Below, in pieces: positions 44,365 through 52,770 of a stretch of 64,000 nucleotides of DNA. Position numbers and translations under genes: made by a program. The first letter of the stretch is position 1, and each line of letters starts with the position of its first letter. Below the pieces are notes generated by a model, which was not told the origin of the DNA, did not search any database, and saw only the letters and a list, made by a program, of their open reading frames with translations. The DNA is from Halobaculum magnesiiphilum. Lineage in GTDB: Archaea; Halobacteriota; Halobacteria; Halobacteriales; Haloferacaceae. The DNA lies in NCBI RefSeq assembly GCF_019823105.1, contig NZ_CP081958.1:930001-994000 (forward strand), given 5' to 3'.

Positions 44365-45708
44365 ATGCCCTCCAGACGCGACGCGCTCGGTCTCTGCGGC
44401 GGCGCGCTCCTCGGGCTCGCCGGCTGTATCGGCCCCGAGGGCGGACGCACGGGGACCGCAGGGACAGGCGACCGAACGGACGGATCGGACGACTCAGACG
44501 CGGATCCGACGACCGGAGATACGAACACCGACTCCCCCGACCCCGGAACCGGCATCGAGGTCGAGGGCGGGTCGCTCGCGTGGGAGCGGGCCTTCGGCGA
44601 CGACCTCGTCTCCGAGCCGGCGTTCGTCGACGGCACCGTCGCGGTCGCCGTCGGCACCGACGTGGTCGGGATCGACGCGGCCACCGGCGAGACCGCGTGG
44701 ACGTTCGAGACGGCCGTCACGCTCGACGGCGACTACGAGTACGGCCGACCGACAGCCGACCTCCGCGTGCGCGACGGCACGCTGTACGTGCTCGTCGGGA
44801 TCAGCGTCGGCACCGGCGCCCACGACCACGTGATGCACGCGCTGACGGCCGACGGCGACGAACGGTGGCGCTTCGGCACCGGCGTCTCCGGCTTTCACTC
44901 GTTCGTCGGCTTCGGCGACGGCGCCGTCGTCGTGGCGACGAACGACGACGCGATCAGCGCCGAACGGGACCACGCCGTCTTCGCGATCGAGACGGCCACC
45001 GGCGACGAGCGGTGGAGGGACGAGAGCGGCGACGCGATGGGCGGCGCCGTCGGCGACGGCGTCGCGCTCGTGGAGGCGGACCGCGCCGTCGACTGTTTCG
45101 ACCTCGAAACGGGCGAACGGCGCTTCCGCTACGAGGCGCCCGAGGACGCGCGTGCGACCGCGACGGCCGTCGGCAACGGGCGCGCCTTCGTCGTCCTCGA
45201 CCGCTACGATCCCGGGGCGGATCAGGCGACGATGGTGGTGGTGTCGACGGCCGACGGGAGCGCGCAGTGGGATCTCGCCGGGGAGGTCGTGACCTCGGTG
45301 CGCTACCGCGACGACTGTTACGTCGGCGGTGAGCGCGTCGCCCGGCTCGGCCCCGACGGAACCGAGCGTTGGTCGTACGACGGCGGCGGCCCCGTCTATC
45401 ACGCGCCGTTCGACGCGGACGCCCTCTACACCGCCTCCGAGTCGCAGGTCGTTTCGCTCGCGCGGGACTCGGGAACCGAACGGTGGGACGCCGAGGCGAC
45501 CGACCTCGCGATCCCCCGCGTCCGCGCCGGCGACGCGCTCGTCTCCATGGACGGCGACGCTCGGGCAGTGTTCGCCCACGACGCCGGCGACGGGGAAGAG
45601 CTGTGGCGCGCGACGGTTCCCGGCGGCTACCCGCCGACCCCGACGGCCGGCCCCGACGGCGCGTACGTCGCGACCACCGCGGGCGGCGTCGGAAAGATCG
45701 GCTTCTGA
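44365..45708 (+). CDS. Lipoprotein with PQQ-like beta-propeller
   Basis: A 447-residue protein. A Tat-type signal (RR at 4-5) ends in the lipobox LAGC with Cys21. A Ser/Thr/Asp linker is followed by about seven or eight propeller blades with W-motifs (for example DVVGIDAATGETAWTFE and AVFAIETATGDERW). PQQ-like repeats without the enzyme core usually serve as a scaffold or sensor, as in BamB-like proteins. The protein is predicted outside the membrane. Its neighbours are menaquinone genes, but a connection to electron transfer is speculative. Confidence 0.85.
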   Translation: MPSRRDALGLCGGALLGLAGCIGPEGGRTGTAGTGDRTDGSDDSDADPTTGDTNTDSPDPGTGIEVEGGSLAWERAFGDDLVSEPAFVDGTVAVAVGTDVVGIDAATGETAWTFETAVTLDGDYEYGRPTADLRVRDGTLYVLVGISVGTGAHDHVMHALTADGDERWRFGTGVSGFHSFVGFGDGAVVVATNDDAISAERDHAVFAIETATGDERWRDESGDAMGGAVGDGVALVEADRAVDCFDLETGERRFRYEAPEDARATATAVGNGRAFVVLDRYDPGADQATMVVVSTADGSAQWDLAGEVVTSVRYRDDCYVGGERVARLGPDGTERWSYDGGGPVYHAPFDADALYTASESQVVSLARDSGTERWDAEATDLAIPRVRAGDALVSMDGDARAVFAHDAGDGEELWRATVPGGYPPTPTAGPDGAYVATTAGGVGKIGF

Positions 45709-45741
45709 GGAACGAACGCGGACACGGGGTGGCCCGTCGAC

Positions 45742-47565
45742 TCAGTCCAGGTCGGCGACGCGCTCGGCCACTTCGTCGGCGATTTCCTCGCGCACGCGAT
45801 GGCTCGACTCGGCATCGCTCACGACCTCGATCACGTCCGTCCCCGCGCTCGCGACGCTCTCGCGGTACAGGTCACGGAACCCCTCGCGGTCGTGGCCCTC
45901 GACGCGCGCGAACGACAGGTCGTACAGGTCCCCGGTCGGCTCGAAGTCGAGGTCGTGGGGCGTCTTGAACTGGCCCGTGAACGGCGGGTCGAAGTCCTCG
46001 ATGGGGAGCATGTGGAAGATGCCGCCGCCGTCGTTGTTGATCAGGACCACCGTCGCGTCCACGTCACACCGCTCCAGCGCGAGCAGGCCGTTCATGTCGT
46101 GGTAGTACGCCAGGTCCCCCGTCACGAGCGTCAGGTCGTCGGTCGTCGCCGACCCGGCGCCAAGCGCCGTCGAGACGACCCCGTCGATGCCGGAGGCGCC
46201 GCGGTTGCCGAGCATCGTCAGCCCCTTGGCCGCGGGGGCGGCGAAGCGGTCGGCGTCGCGGACGGGCATCGAGTTCGAGACGAACACGGTCGACGGCTCC
46301 GGGGCGATCTCGGCCACGTCGGCGAGCACGCGCCCCTCGAAGAAGCGACCCTCGCCGGCGGCGGCGTCGCCGGCGACGGACTCGACGGCGTCCCAGTGGG
46401 CGGCCTCGGCGGCCTCCCAGCGCTCGCGCCACGCCGTCGAGTCGGAGTCGGAGCCGGAAGCACCCCCGGCCCCGCCGGCTCCCACCTGCCGCGAGAGCGC
46501 GCCACAAAGCCGCGAGGGGTCGGCGACGACGAGGTCCGTCGCCGTGAACTCGGCCTCGCGCCAGGCGCCGGCGGGGTCGACGAGCAGTTGCCGGGCGTCG
46601 GTCCCCGCGAGGTACTTGCGCAGCGGTTTCGAGGTCGGCGAGGCGCCGAACCGGAGCACGACCTCCGGCTCGGGCCAGTAGTTGGCCGCGCCGTTCGCGA
46701 GGAACCCGTCGTAGCCGCCGAGGACCGGGGCGACCCGGACGGACGAGCCGAACCGAAGCCCCGAGACCGGGTCCGCGAGCACGGGGAAGCCGGTCGCGTG
46801 CGCCAGCGCGGTGACGGCCTGCGGGTCCGGGCCGGGCGGGTCCGCGGGGCCGGCGACGATCAGGCCGCGCTCGGCGTCGAGGGCGCGCGCGAGGCGCTGA
46901 AGGTCGCGGTCGTCGGGCATCGGGTGGCCGGCGGTCGTCGAGACGAACGCGCGGTCGCCGTCGCGACCCGCGGCGGCGAGCGCCGGGAGGTCTGCCGGTA
47001 CGTCGTCCTCGACCTCGACGGGCTCCAGCGGCTTGCGGAACGGGACGTTCAGGTGGACCGGGCCGGCGGGGGTTCCCTCCGCAGTCGAGACGGCGCGCGC
47101 GAGGTCGGTGCGCAGCGATCGGAGCTTGCGGTCGTCGGCCTCGGGCTCCGGGAGGTCCTTGTACCAGCGGACGGCGTCGCCGTACAGCTTCTCCTGGTCG
47201 ACGGTCTGGTTCGCGCCGGAGTCGCGCAGCTCCGGGGGTCGGTCCGCGGTCAGGAGGAGCATCGGCACCCGAGAGTTCGCGGCCTCCATCACGGCGGGGT
47301 GGAAGTTCGCGGCGGCGGTGCCGGAGGTGCACACCAGCGGCGTCGCCTCGCCGGTTCGGCGGGCGCGGCCGAGCGCGAAGAACGCGGAGGCGCGCTCGTC
47401 GAGGTGGGAGAATACGTGGATGTCGGGGTGGTCGGCGAACGCGACGGTGAGGGGGGTCGAGCGCGATCCGGGGGTGATGCAGACTGCGTCGACGCCGGCG
47501 GCGGCGAGTTCGTCGGCGACGGCGCGGCCCCACAGCGCGTTCCGGTTCGGGGCGTGTCCGGTCAT
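45742..47565 (-). CDS. menD: SEPHCHC synthase MenD
   Basis: A 607-residue thiamine-diphosphate enzyme. PGSRSTPL, SHLDERASAFFALGRAR (catalytic Glu), VCTSGTAAANFHPAVMEA, TADRPPELRDSGANQTVDQ and GNRGASGIDGVVSTALG (with the ThDP motif GDLAYYHDMNGLLALE...NNDGGGIF) are all intact. It joins isochorismate and 2-oxoglutarate in menaquinone synthesis. An insert at about 385-400 is Gly/Ala/Ser-rich. menF, which often precedes menD, is not next to it here. Confidence 0.96.
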   Translation of the reverse strand: MTGHAPNRNALWGRAVADELAAAGVDAVCITPGSRSTPLTVAFADHPDIHVFSHLDERASAFFALGRARRTGEATPLVCTSGTAAANFHPAVMEAANSRVPMLLLTADRPPELRDSGANQTVDQEKLYGDAVRWYKDLPEPEADDRKLRSLRTDLARAVSTAEGTPAGPVHLNVPFRKPLEPVEVEDDVPADLPALAAAGRDGDRAFVSTTAGHPMPDDRDLQRLARALDAERGLIVAGPADPPGPDPQAVTALAHATGFPVLADPVSGLRFGSSVRVAPVLGGYDGFLANGAANYWPEPEVVLRFGASPTSKPLRKYLAGTDARQLLVDPAGAWREAEFTATDLVVADPSRLCGALSRQVGAGGAGGASGSDSDSTAWRERWEAAEAAHWDAVESVAGDAAAGEGRFFEGRVLADVAEIAPEPSTVFVSNSMPVRDADRFAAPAAKGLTMLGNRGASGIDGVVSTALGAGSATTDDLTLVTGDLAYYHDMNGLLALERCDVDATVVLINNDGGGIFHMLPIEDFDPPFTGQFKTPHDLDFEPTGDLYDLSFARVEGHDREGFRDLYRESVASAGTDVIEVVSDAESSHRVREEIADEVAERVADLD

Positions 47566-47717
47566 GTGCCGGCGTTCGGCCGGGGCGCGGATAAACGGGC
47601 CGTGTCCGGATCGAGGCGCCGTCGGCGACCGTCGCGGGGCCAACGGCGTCACCCGCGTAGCTAGCCGACAGTAACCCGGGAACCAGACACTTGTCCGGAA
47701 CTCGCGTGTCTCCGTCC

Positions 47718-48002
47718 ATGCGACTCTCGGAGACCCGCGAGGCGTTCGCCGACCGGCTGACGTTCCCGATAGACCGCGAGACCGTGATCGAGCGCGTCGG
47801 CGACGTGACGCTCGACGCGCCGAACGGCGAGAACACGACCGTCGCGGCCGTGCTCGACCGGTCGGACCCGACGACCTACGAGTCGGTCGAGGAACTGCAC
47901 GACACGCTCGTCGGCCTCGTCGACGACGCGTTCATCGGACGCAAGTACTACGACGACCGCGGCGACCAGACGGGGATCCCCACCGACCAGGAGTCGTTCT
48001 GA
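47718..48002 (+). CDS. Small conserved haloarchaeal protein (DUF5789-like)
   Basis: A 94-residue protein starting MRLSETREAFADRLTFP, with FIGRKYYDDRGDQ near the end. From memory this matches a small haloarchaea-specific family often listed as DUF5789. It has an alpha/beta pattern and no cysteine. Divergent from menD. Function unknown. Confidence 0.7.
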   Translation: MRLSETREAFADRLTFPIDRETVIERVGDVTLDAPNGENTTVAAVLDRSDPTTYESVEELHDTLVGLVDDAFIGRKYYDDRGDQTGIPTDQESF

Positions 48003-48027
48003 CCGGCCGCCCGCCGGAGGCGGGTTC

Positions 48028-48450
48028 TCAGGCGACGAGCCGGCCGTGTTCGACCTTCATGCATCGGTCCTGCGTCGTCAGCAGGCCGGCGTCCTCGGCG
48101 CGCGCGAGCGCATCGTCGTCGGTGATCCCGAGCTGGAGCCACACTCCCTCGACATCGCCGCGGTCCTCGCGACGCGTGAGCACGTCGTCGACGATGCCCG
48201 CGACCTCGTCGCTCGGGCGGAACACGTCGACCAGCGCGATCTCCTCCTCCACGTCCGCCAGCGAGTCGTACGCCTCGCGGCCGAGGATCTCGTCGGCGTA
48301 GGGGTTCACCGGGATCACCTCGTAGCCGTGCTCCTGCAGGTACTTCGGGATGTCGTGGGCGGCCTTGCCGGGCGTGCTCGAACAGCCGACGACCGCGACG
48401 GGATCCATCGAGAGCAGTTCGCGCAGGCCGTCGTCGTCGGTGACTGGCAT
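48028..48450 (-). CDS. CoA-binding protein (YccU-like)
   Basis: A 140-residue Rossmann-fold protein. VAVVGCSSTPGKAAHDIPKYLQEHGYEVIPVNP is the CoA-binding beta-alpha-beta unit, shown here in parts: VVGCSSTPGKAAHDI, then EVIPVNPYADEILG. DVFRPSDEV and the GVWLQLGI strand complete the domain. The family binds CoA or related nucleotides and may act in acyl-CoA regulation. Convergent with the 47718 gene, 25 bp apart. Confidence 0.9.
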   Translation of the reverse strand: MPVTDDDGLRELLSMDPVAVVGCSSTPGKAAHDIPKYLQEHGYEVIPVNPYADEILGREAYDSLADVEEEIALVDVFRPSDEVAGIVDDVLTRREDRGDVEGVWLQLGITDDDALARAEDAGLLTTQDRCMKVEHGRLVA

Positions 48451-48999
48451 ACCCGTAGATGCGTCGTGTCGGGGCAAAAGGGTTCGTGCGTCGGCCGAAC
48501 TCAGGTGTCGGCGCGCGTCGGCGCGGCTCCGTCCGCGCCGGGAGCGCGCGAGGGGCGAGGTGCGAGCCGGGGTTCTCGTGAGCGGAGTCGTTCGAAAGGC
48601 GCTACGCGCCTTTCGTGATGACGAGAGAGCTTCGCTCTCTCGAACCACGAACGAGAGCACGGAAGACGAGCGAGGCGAGTCTTCCGGAGGCGAGCACCGA
48701 GTCGGCTGGGGAGGCTCACGTGAACGGAGTGAACGTGAGTTCGTCGGAGCTTGCTCCGGCGTAAGTGTGGCTGCGTCGCGGTCGCGGCGGGTGGGACTGA
48801 AAGGGGCCGCGTCGCTCGCGGATCGAGGCGACAGAAGCACGTGAGGGAGCGAAGCGACCGAGCGTGCGCAGCGAGCCGCAGACCGCGAGCGACGCGGGGG
48901 CTTTCGAGGACGGTGTCGACTGGCCCCGACGAGGAGCTAGCTGCTATCGAGTCAGTTAGAAGAGAACGGACTGACCACGAACTCGGAAGGACCCGACTA
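48451..48999. other. Gene-free spacer carrying an array of hairpins
   Basis: A 549-bp spacer without a supportable gene. Several perfect inverted repeats lie head to tail between 48593 and 48758, and the sequence on both sides is full of GAGCG/GCGAAGCGA-like segments, the style of haloarchaeal intergenic palindromes. It could hold a structured RNA or a cluster of palindromic repeats. The ATPase gene at 49000 ends at its right edge, so it is a spacer beyond that gene's 3' end and the CoA-binding gene's promoter side. Confidence 0.6.
48593..48758. repeat. Five consecutive hairpins
   Basis: Perfect stems: cgaaaggcgc/gcgcctttcg (48593-48615), cgagagagc/gctctctcg (48622-48642), ggaagac/gtcttcc (48661-48685), ctcacgt/acgtgag (48715-48739) and cggagc/gctccg (48745-48758). 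Their close packing is well beyond chance. Confidence 0.8.
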
Positions 49000-49608
49000 C
49001 TACGCGTTCGCCAGCCGAACCGACGGCTCGCCGTCCTCGCTCGTCTCGATGATGCCGTCGAACAACTGCTTCAGCGTGTTCATCGTCTGGTCGTCGTGGG
49101 CCGTCGAGTCGATGCAGTACAGCCCGAGCCCGTCGACGCTCTGGACCCGGCCGGTGAACACGTGGAGGAAGCGGAACACGGTCTGCAGGTCCGAGTACAT
49201 GAGCAGGGTCGACAGCGAGTGAACCATTACGCGGTTCTTCCGGATGCCACGGTCCTTGTAGAACGCCTCCAGGAACGACGAGAGCTTGATCCCGATGCCG
49301 GTCATGTCGACCGGCGAGGAGGTGTACTTGATGCGGTCGCTGTCGCGCACGTCGTTGACGCCCTGCTGACGGGTGACGGTGTCGACGACGGCGACCGGGC
49401 GGCCCTCGTACTGCTCGCGCTTGGCGAACTGCTTGAGCAGGCGGTCGGCCGAGTCCTTGGTCGTCACCATGATCGCCCCCTCGTCGTTGCGCGTTCCCTC
49501 CGCGAGCACGTCGAGCGCGAGGTCGCGCTTCCCGCTCAGGGGCGGCCCGGTGAGAAGCACGTTCGACCCGGGCTCGATTTCGGTCCCGAGGGCCTCGACC
49601 TCATACAT
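49000..49608 (-). CDS. RecA/KaiC-like ATPase domain protein
   Basis: A 202-residue single-domain protein. GPPLSGKRDLALDVL at about residues 21-35 is a Walker A variant (GxxxxGKR in place of GKT/S). A Walker B-like strand is in NRVMVHSLSTLLMYSD. This matches small archaeal RecA-superfamily proteins related to KaiC/HTR-like ATPases, often signalling partners. The Arg after the P-loop lysine may weaken or alter nucleotide binding. A TATA-like pocket lies about 110 bp upstream (49717-49724), suggesting a leadered transcript. Confidence 0.75.
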   Translation of the reverse strand: MYEVEALGTEIEPGSNVLLTGPPLSGKRDLALDVLAEGTRNDEGAIMVTTKDSADRLLKQFAKREQYEGRPVAVVDTVTRQQGVNDVRDSDRIKYTSSPVDMTGIGIKLSSFLEAFYKDRGIRKNRVMVHSLSTLLMYSDLQTVFRFLHVFTGRVQSVDGLGLYCIDSTAHDDQTMNTLKQLFDGIIETSEDGEPSVRLANA

Positions 49609-49761
49609 AGGGTGCCCCCGCGGACCGATCGGCGCAGACGGCGCGCTCTCGCGGGCTCGTCGTTCGCTCCGTCTCGCCGGGAGTCATCCAACTACCTCTT
49701 GGTTGCTGTGAGCCGGTATTATTCTTTATGATTGGTTGGACGACGTGACGGGCCTCCACGG

Positions 49762-50607
49762 CTATCCCACCACCGTCGCGACCCGGCCCGCGACGAACGC
49801 CGCCGCCGCCAGGAACGTGCCGCGTTTGATCCACCGCTGTGCCGTCCCGGGGTCCCGGAACCCCCACGCGGTCGCCCCCAGCATCGCCGCGTCCGCCGGA
49901 AGGACGACCGCCACATACGCGAGGCCGAAGGTCCCGTCGACGTACGGGACCGCGCTCGCCAGCGTCGCCGCCGCCATCGCGACCGTCGCGAGCGCCAGTG
50001 CCGGACGCTCCCCGGCGACGATGGGGAGCGTCCGCAGCCCCTCCTCGCGGTCGCCGGCCACGTCCTCCACGTCCTTCACGACCTCGCGGGCGAACGTCGC
50101 CGTCGCGGCCAGCCCGAACAGCGTCGGCGTCGGCGCCGCGATCGGTCCGACCGCCGCGGCGCCGAAGAGGAACGTCGAGCCGGTGAGGTACGCGACGACG
50201 AGGTTCCCCACCGCCGGCAACCCCTTGAACAGCTGCGTGTACGCCAGCAGCGCCAGGAGGTTCACCACCGCGATCGCCAGCGCCAGGGTCGGCAGCGACA
50301 GCGCCGCGACGGTCGCGATCAGGAACAGGGCGGCCGCGAACGTGGCGGCCGGACGCGCGGAGACGCGGCCGCTCGGGATCGGACGGTCGGGGCGATTTAC
50401 GGCGTCGATGTCGCGGTCGAAGTAGTCGTTGACCGCGTTGCCCGCGCCGGTCGCCGCCGCGGTCGCGACCACGGCGAGCGTGACGGCCCACGGGCTGTCG
50501 AGCCCGCCGGCGACGAACGAGCCGACGAACGTGAGCGCGCCCGCCGCGACCGCGTTGCCGACGCGGGCGAGCTCGAGGTAGCCGCCGATCGTCCGTGTCG
50601 CGTTCAT
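49762..50607 (-). CDS. UbiA-family prenyltransferase, probable digeranylgeranylglyceryl phosphate synthase
   Basis: A 281-residue protein with about eight membrane helices. The two Asp-rich motifs are NDYFDRDIDAVNRPDRPIPSG and REVVKDVEDVAGD. Both match archaeal geranylgeranylglycerol-phosphate geranylgeranyltransferases, which attach the second isoprenoid chain in membrane lipid synthesis. It is distinct from MenA (other motifs). Stands alone between a RecA-like gene and the tRNA-Arg gene. Confidence 0.9.
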   Translation of the reverse strand: MNATRTIGGYLELARVGNAVAAGALTFVGSFVAGGLDSPWAVTLAVVATAAATGAGNAVNDYFDRDIDAVNRPDRPIPSGRVSARPAATFAAALFLIATVAALSLPTLALAIAVVNLLALLAYTQLFKGLPAVGNLVVAYLTGSTFLFGAAAVGPIAAPTPTLFGLAATATFAREVVKDVEDVAGDREEGLRTLPIVAGERPALALATVAMAAATLASAVPYVDGTFGLAYVAVVLPADAAMLGATAWGFRDPGTAQRWIKRGTFLAAAAFVAGRVATVVG

Positions 50608-50955
50608 CGTTCGCGGTCACCGGGCGGTCGGGGATAAAGGACGCGGGACGGCGTCGCCGCTGTCCGTGGTCCGAATACGTGAGCGGCAGAGTGTGAGTGA
50701 GAGAGTGTTCGGGCGGTGGAGCCCGAACGTTCCGGTGCCACTATTCCGGCGGTGATCTGCGACCGCGCGGAGAGCCCGACACCGGAACCCAACCCAACAT
50801 GGAACCGACGCCCGACCGACTGCCCGCCTCCGCCCCGACCGTTGGTGGCCGTCGTCGCCGATCGGTCACTAACGAGTGTTGTATATATATCTTCGCCTCG
50901 GATCGGCGGTCAAAAGCGCGGGAGTTAAACGGGACTGTCGGATACCAACGTGCGA
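50608..50955. other. Spacer before the tRNA gene
   Basis: A 348-bp spacer. It contains the promoter side of the prenyltransferase gene, a perfect hairpin gttcgggc/gcccgaac at 50707-50728, and AT-rich boxes at 50882-50890 and 50925-50929 that could drive the tRNA. No gene is seen. Confidence 0.6.
50882..50929 (+). promoter_or_regulatory. Candidate promoter of tRNA-Arg
   Basis: Two boxes are visible: TATATATAT at 50882-50890 and TTAAA at 50925-50929. The second is centred 29 nt before the mature 5' end at 50956 and would start transcription almost at the tRNA; the first would give a leader of about 45 nt. Confidence 0.5.
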
Positions 50956-51030
50956 GGGCGCTTAGCTCAGTCTGGACAGAGTGCTTGGCTTCGGACCAAG
51001 TTGCCGCGGGTTCAAATCCTGCAGCGCCCA
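50956..51030 (+). tRNA. tRNA-Arg (anticodon TCG)
   Basis: A full cloverleaf of 75 nt without encoded CCA. Acceptor arm GGGCGCT/AGCGCCC, D-stem GCTC/GAGT, anticodon stem CTTGG/CCAAG around loop CTTCGGA (anticodon TCG, reading CGA), T-arm GCGGG-TTCAAAT-CCTGC. No intron. Its 3' end is repeated downstream and marks the left edge of a possible genomic island. Confidence 0.97.
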
Positions 51031-51031
51031 T
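51017..51031. repeat. tRNA 3'-end repeat, copy 1 (putative att core)
   Basis: tcctgcagcgcccat, the last 14 bases of tRNA-Arg plus one. The same 15 bases recur at 51141-51155, and a near-perfect copy stands at 57705-57721. tRNA 3' ends are the usual attachment sites of archaeal integrases. Confidence 0.7.
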
Positions 51032-51074
51032 CGTTCTGCGACGAACGAAGTGAGGAGCGAACGATCTCGCGGGA

Positions 51075-51086
51075 AGGATTTGAACC
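51075..51086. repeat. Inverted copy of the tRNA T-arm
   Basis: aggatttgaacc is the exact reverse complement of the T-arm stretch at 51009-51020. It sits between the two direct copies of the tRNA end and is surrounded by a cgccgag/ctcggcg hairpin (51100-51130). It looks like a scar of earlier recombination at the tRNA. Confidence 0.55.
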
Positions 51087-51140
51087 AGACGAGTCGCAGC
51101 GCCGAGCGGAGCGAGGCGACCGTCTCGGCGTGGTTCACGG

Positions 51141-51158
51141 TCCTGCAGCGCCCATAGA
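51141..51158. repeat. tRNA 3'-end repeat, copy 2
   Basis: Positions 51141-51155 repeat copy 1 exactly (15 of 15), and 51142-51158 (cctgcagcgcccataga) match 57705-57721 in 16 of 17 positions. GC content drops immediately to the right. Confidence 0.7.
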
Positions 51159-51267
51159 GTTCACCGTTCGTAATAGACGGTTCACGAGTAGATCGTGGCC
51201 ACGTTTCTCCGCGGGGCGAGGTTCTGATGACACGGGTTCCTGCGACGCATCAGAAGTCTATTAGCAG

Positions 51268-51459
51268 TCACGGCTCGTTGTCATTGACTCTTCCCCGCCT
51301 TTCGTTCTCCGAACGAATGGTTTCGAACGCTCGGATGGCCCAGTGGACGGTTACACCGATACCGACGACGACGAGTAGATGAAGGATCACCCGAAACAGG
51401 TACTCCCCAAGGGTCACCCCCTGACCAGTGTGCAGTACGACGCCCGATATCGAACTCAT
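51268..51459 (-). CDS. Small membrane protein at the end of the OsmC operon
   Basis: A 63-residue protein with one long membrane helix (about 22-42) and a basic cytoplasmic end. It starts 28 bp after the stop of the four-helix protein gene, in the same direction. No family recognised. Its small size lowers certainty, but the operon position and hydrophobic segment support coding. Confidence 0.5.
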   Translation of the reverse strand: MSSISGVVLHTGQGVTLGEYLFRVILHLLVVVGIGVTVHWAIRAFETIRSENERRGRVNDNEP

Positions 51460-51487
51460 ACATGAAGGCAGGGCTCGGTGAGATCAG

Positions 51488-51985
51488 CTACGTAGTCTGA
51501 ACTCCTCGGTACGACAATACGACCCCGACGATGAAGACGATCGTCGCCAGGTAGATCGGTCCGAGATGCGTCACCCAATCGTGAGCGAACGCATCTCCCG
51601 TCCAATGCATCGGTAACGCGAGCGCCAAGCCGACGACGGCACTGATGATCGCCGTTGCCCACGCCCACGTGAGCCCCTGGCGTACGCCGTACCACGAGAG
51701 GCCCGCGACGGCGATACCCGTTGAGATGATGAACGCAGCGGTGGCGACGTGGAGGTGACTAATGTAGTACGCCACCGTCGGATCGAGATCGGCGGCCGTC
51801 ATCCCGGCCAGTGTACTGACTCCGAGTTCGAATCCGCTCCCCACGAAATTCAACACGAGAAATACGATCCCGTAGCCGACGAACGCGATCCCGGGGAGGG
51901 CCATCAGTGCCGCTCCGTTTCGGACCTGTGACTCGAACTGGACCTGTTCTCCCTGTTCGTCCGTGACTGATTGTTCTGTCGCCAT
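51488..51985 (-). CDS. Four-helix membrane protein of the OsmC operon
   Basis: A 165-residue protein with start at 51983-51985, five bases from the stop of the methyltransferase. Four membrane helices (about 28-52, 70-92, 95-120, 132-158) follow a short polar N-terminus. Histidines in SHLHVATAA and LPMHWTGDAFAHDWVTHLG could bind heme or metal, but no known family is recalled. Codon use is less GC-biased than in surrounding chromosomal genes. Confidence 0.65.
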   Translation of the reverse strand: MATEQSVTDEQGEQVQFESQVRNGAALMALPGIAFVGYGIVFLVLNFVGSGFELGVSTLAGMTAADLDPTVAYYISHLHVATAAFIISTGIAVAGLSWYGVRQGLTWAWATAIISAVVGLALALPMHWTGDAFAHDWVTHLGPIYLATIVFIVGVVLSYRGVQTT

Positions 51986-51990
51986 GAGGT

Positions 51991-52758
51991 TCACTTTATT
52001 GCCCCGACCGTGACGCTCTTGACACCGTACTTCCCGCACGCGTTGGCCGCCCGATCAGAGAGGAATTCGTACTGTGTGTTCTCTCGGGTCTCCGTCACTG
52101 AGAAGCCAGCAGCTTCGATGAGCCTCGTGTAGCTGCCGATCTGTTCGGCACCACCGATACAGGCGGCCCACAGGTCCGCGTCGGACTTGATGCTCTCGGG
52201 CATCCGTTGTTCACTGACGATGTCGGAGAGAGCCAGCTGTCCGCCCGGTTTGAGCACCCGGTTCGCCTCCTCGAAGACCGTTCTCTTCTCGGCGGAAAGG
52301 TTGAGTACGCCGTTCGAGATCACCGCGTCGAACGAGGCGTCCTCGAACGGGAGCTCCTCGATATACCCTTCGCGGAAGGTGACGTTGTGGAAGCCGTTGT
52401 CCGTTGCGAGGTCGTTGGCCTTCTCGACTTGCTCCGTAGTCATATCGATGCCCGTCACTGCACCGGTCTCAGTTACGTGTAGCCCGGCGACGAAGGCGTC
52501 CATCCCCGAGCCACTGCCGAGGTCAAGCACGTCCGCACCTGATTCAAGCTCTGCCACGTCGAAGTAGTAGCCAACGCCCGCGAACGAGTCGATGGCCACG
52601 TCCGGGACGTAGTCGAGATCGTCGGGGTCGTACCCGAGGCGGACGGCGAGATCGCGGCCCGTCTCGAAGTGGAACTCGGCGTCGGAGGACTCCGCGACCT
52701 CCTGATACATCGACTTGACCTCGCGTTCGAGTTTGTCCGTGTCGAGTGCTTCGCTCAT
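51991..52758 (-). CDS. SAM-dependent methyltransferase, ArsM-like
   Basis: A 255-residue class I methyltransferase. VLDLGSGSGMDAF at 77-89 is motif I, and AVISNGVLNLSAEK and EANRVLKPGGQLALSD are the downstream motifs typical of the UbiE/ArsM group. Two cysteines (in AACIGGAEQ and ANACGKYG) sit where ArsM has arsenic ligands, but the first ArsM cysteine is absent and the usual SNCVINL reads SNGVLNL. A methyl acceptor other than arsenite is therefore possible. It is 12 bp downstream of the OsmC gene. Confidence 0.8.
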   Translation of the reverse strand: MSEALDTDKLEREVKSMYQEVAESSDAEFHFETGRDLAVRLGYDPDDLDYVPDVAIDSFAGVGYYFDVAELESGADVLDLGSGSGMDAFVAGLHVTETGAVTGIDMTTEQVEKANDLATDNGFHNVTFREGYIEELPFEDASFDAVISNGVLNLSAEKRTVFEEANRVLKPGGQLALSDIVSEQRMPESIKSDADLWAACIGGAEQIGSYTRLIEAAGFSVTETRENTQYEFLSDRAANACGKYGVKSVTVGAIK

Positions 52759-52770
52759 CGGTGGTCTCCG

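Noticed and set aside
51991-52758. Confident assignment as arsenite methyltransferase (arsM)
   Set aside because: The first ArsM cysteine is missing and the SNCVINL-like motif lacks its Cys, and no other ars genes are nearby.
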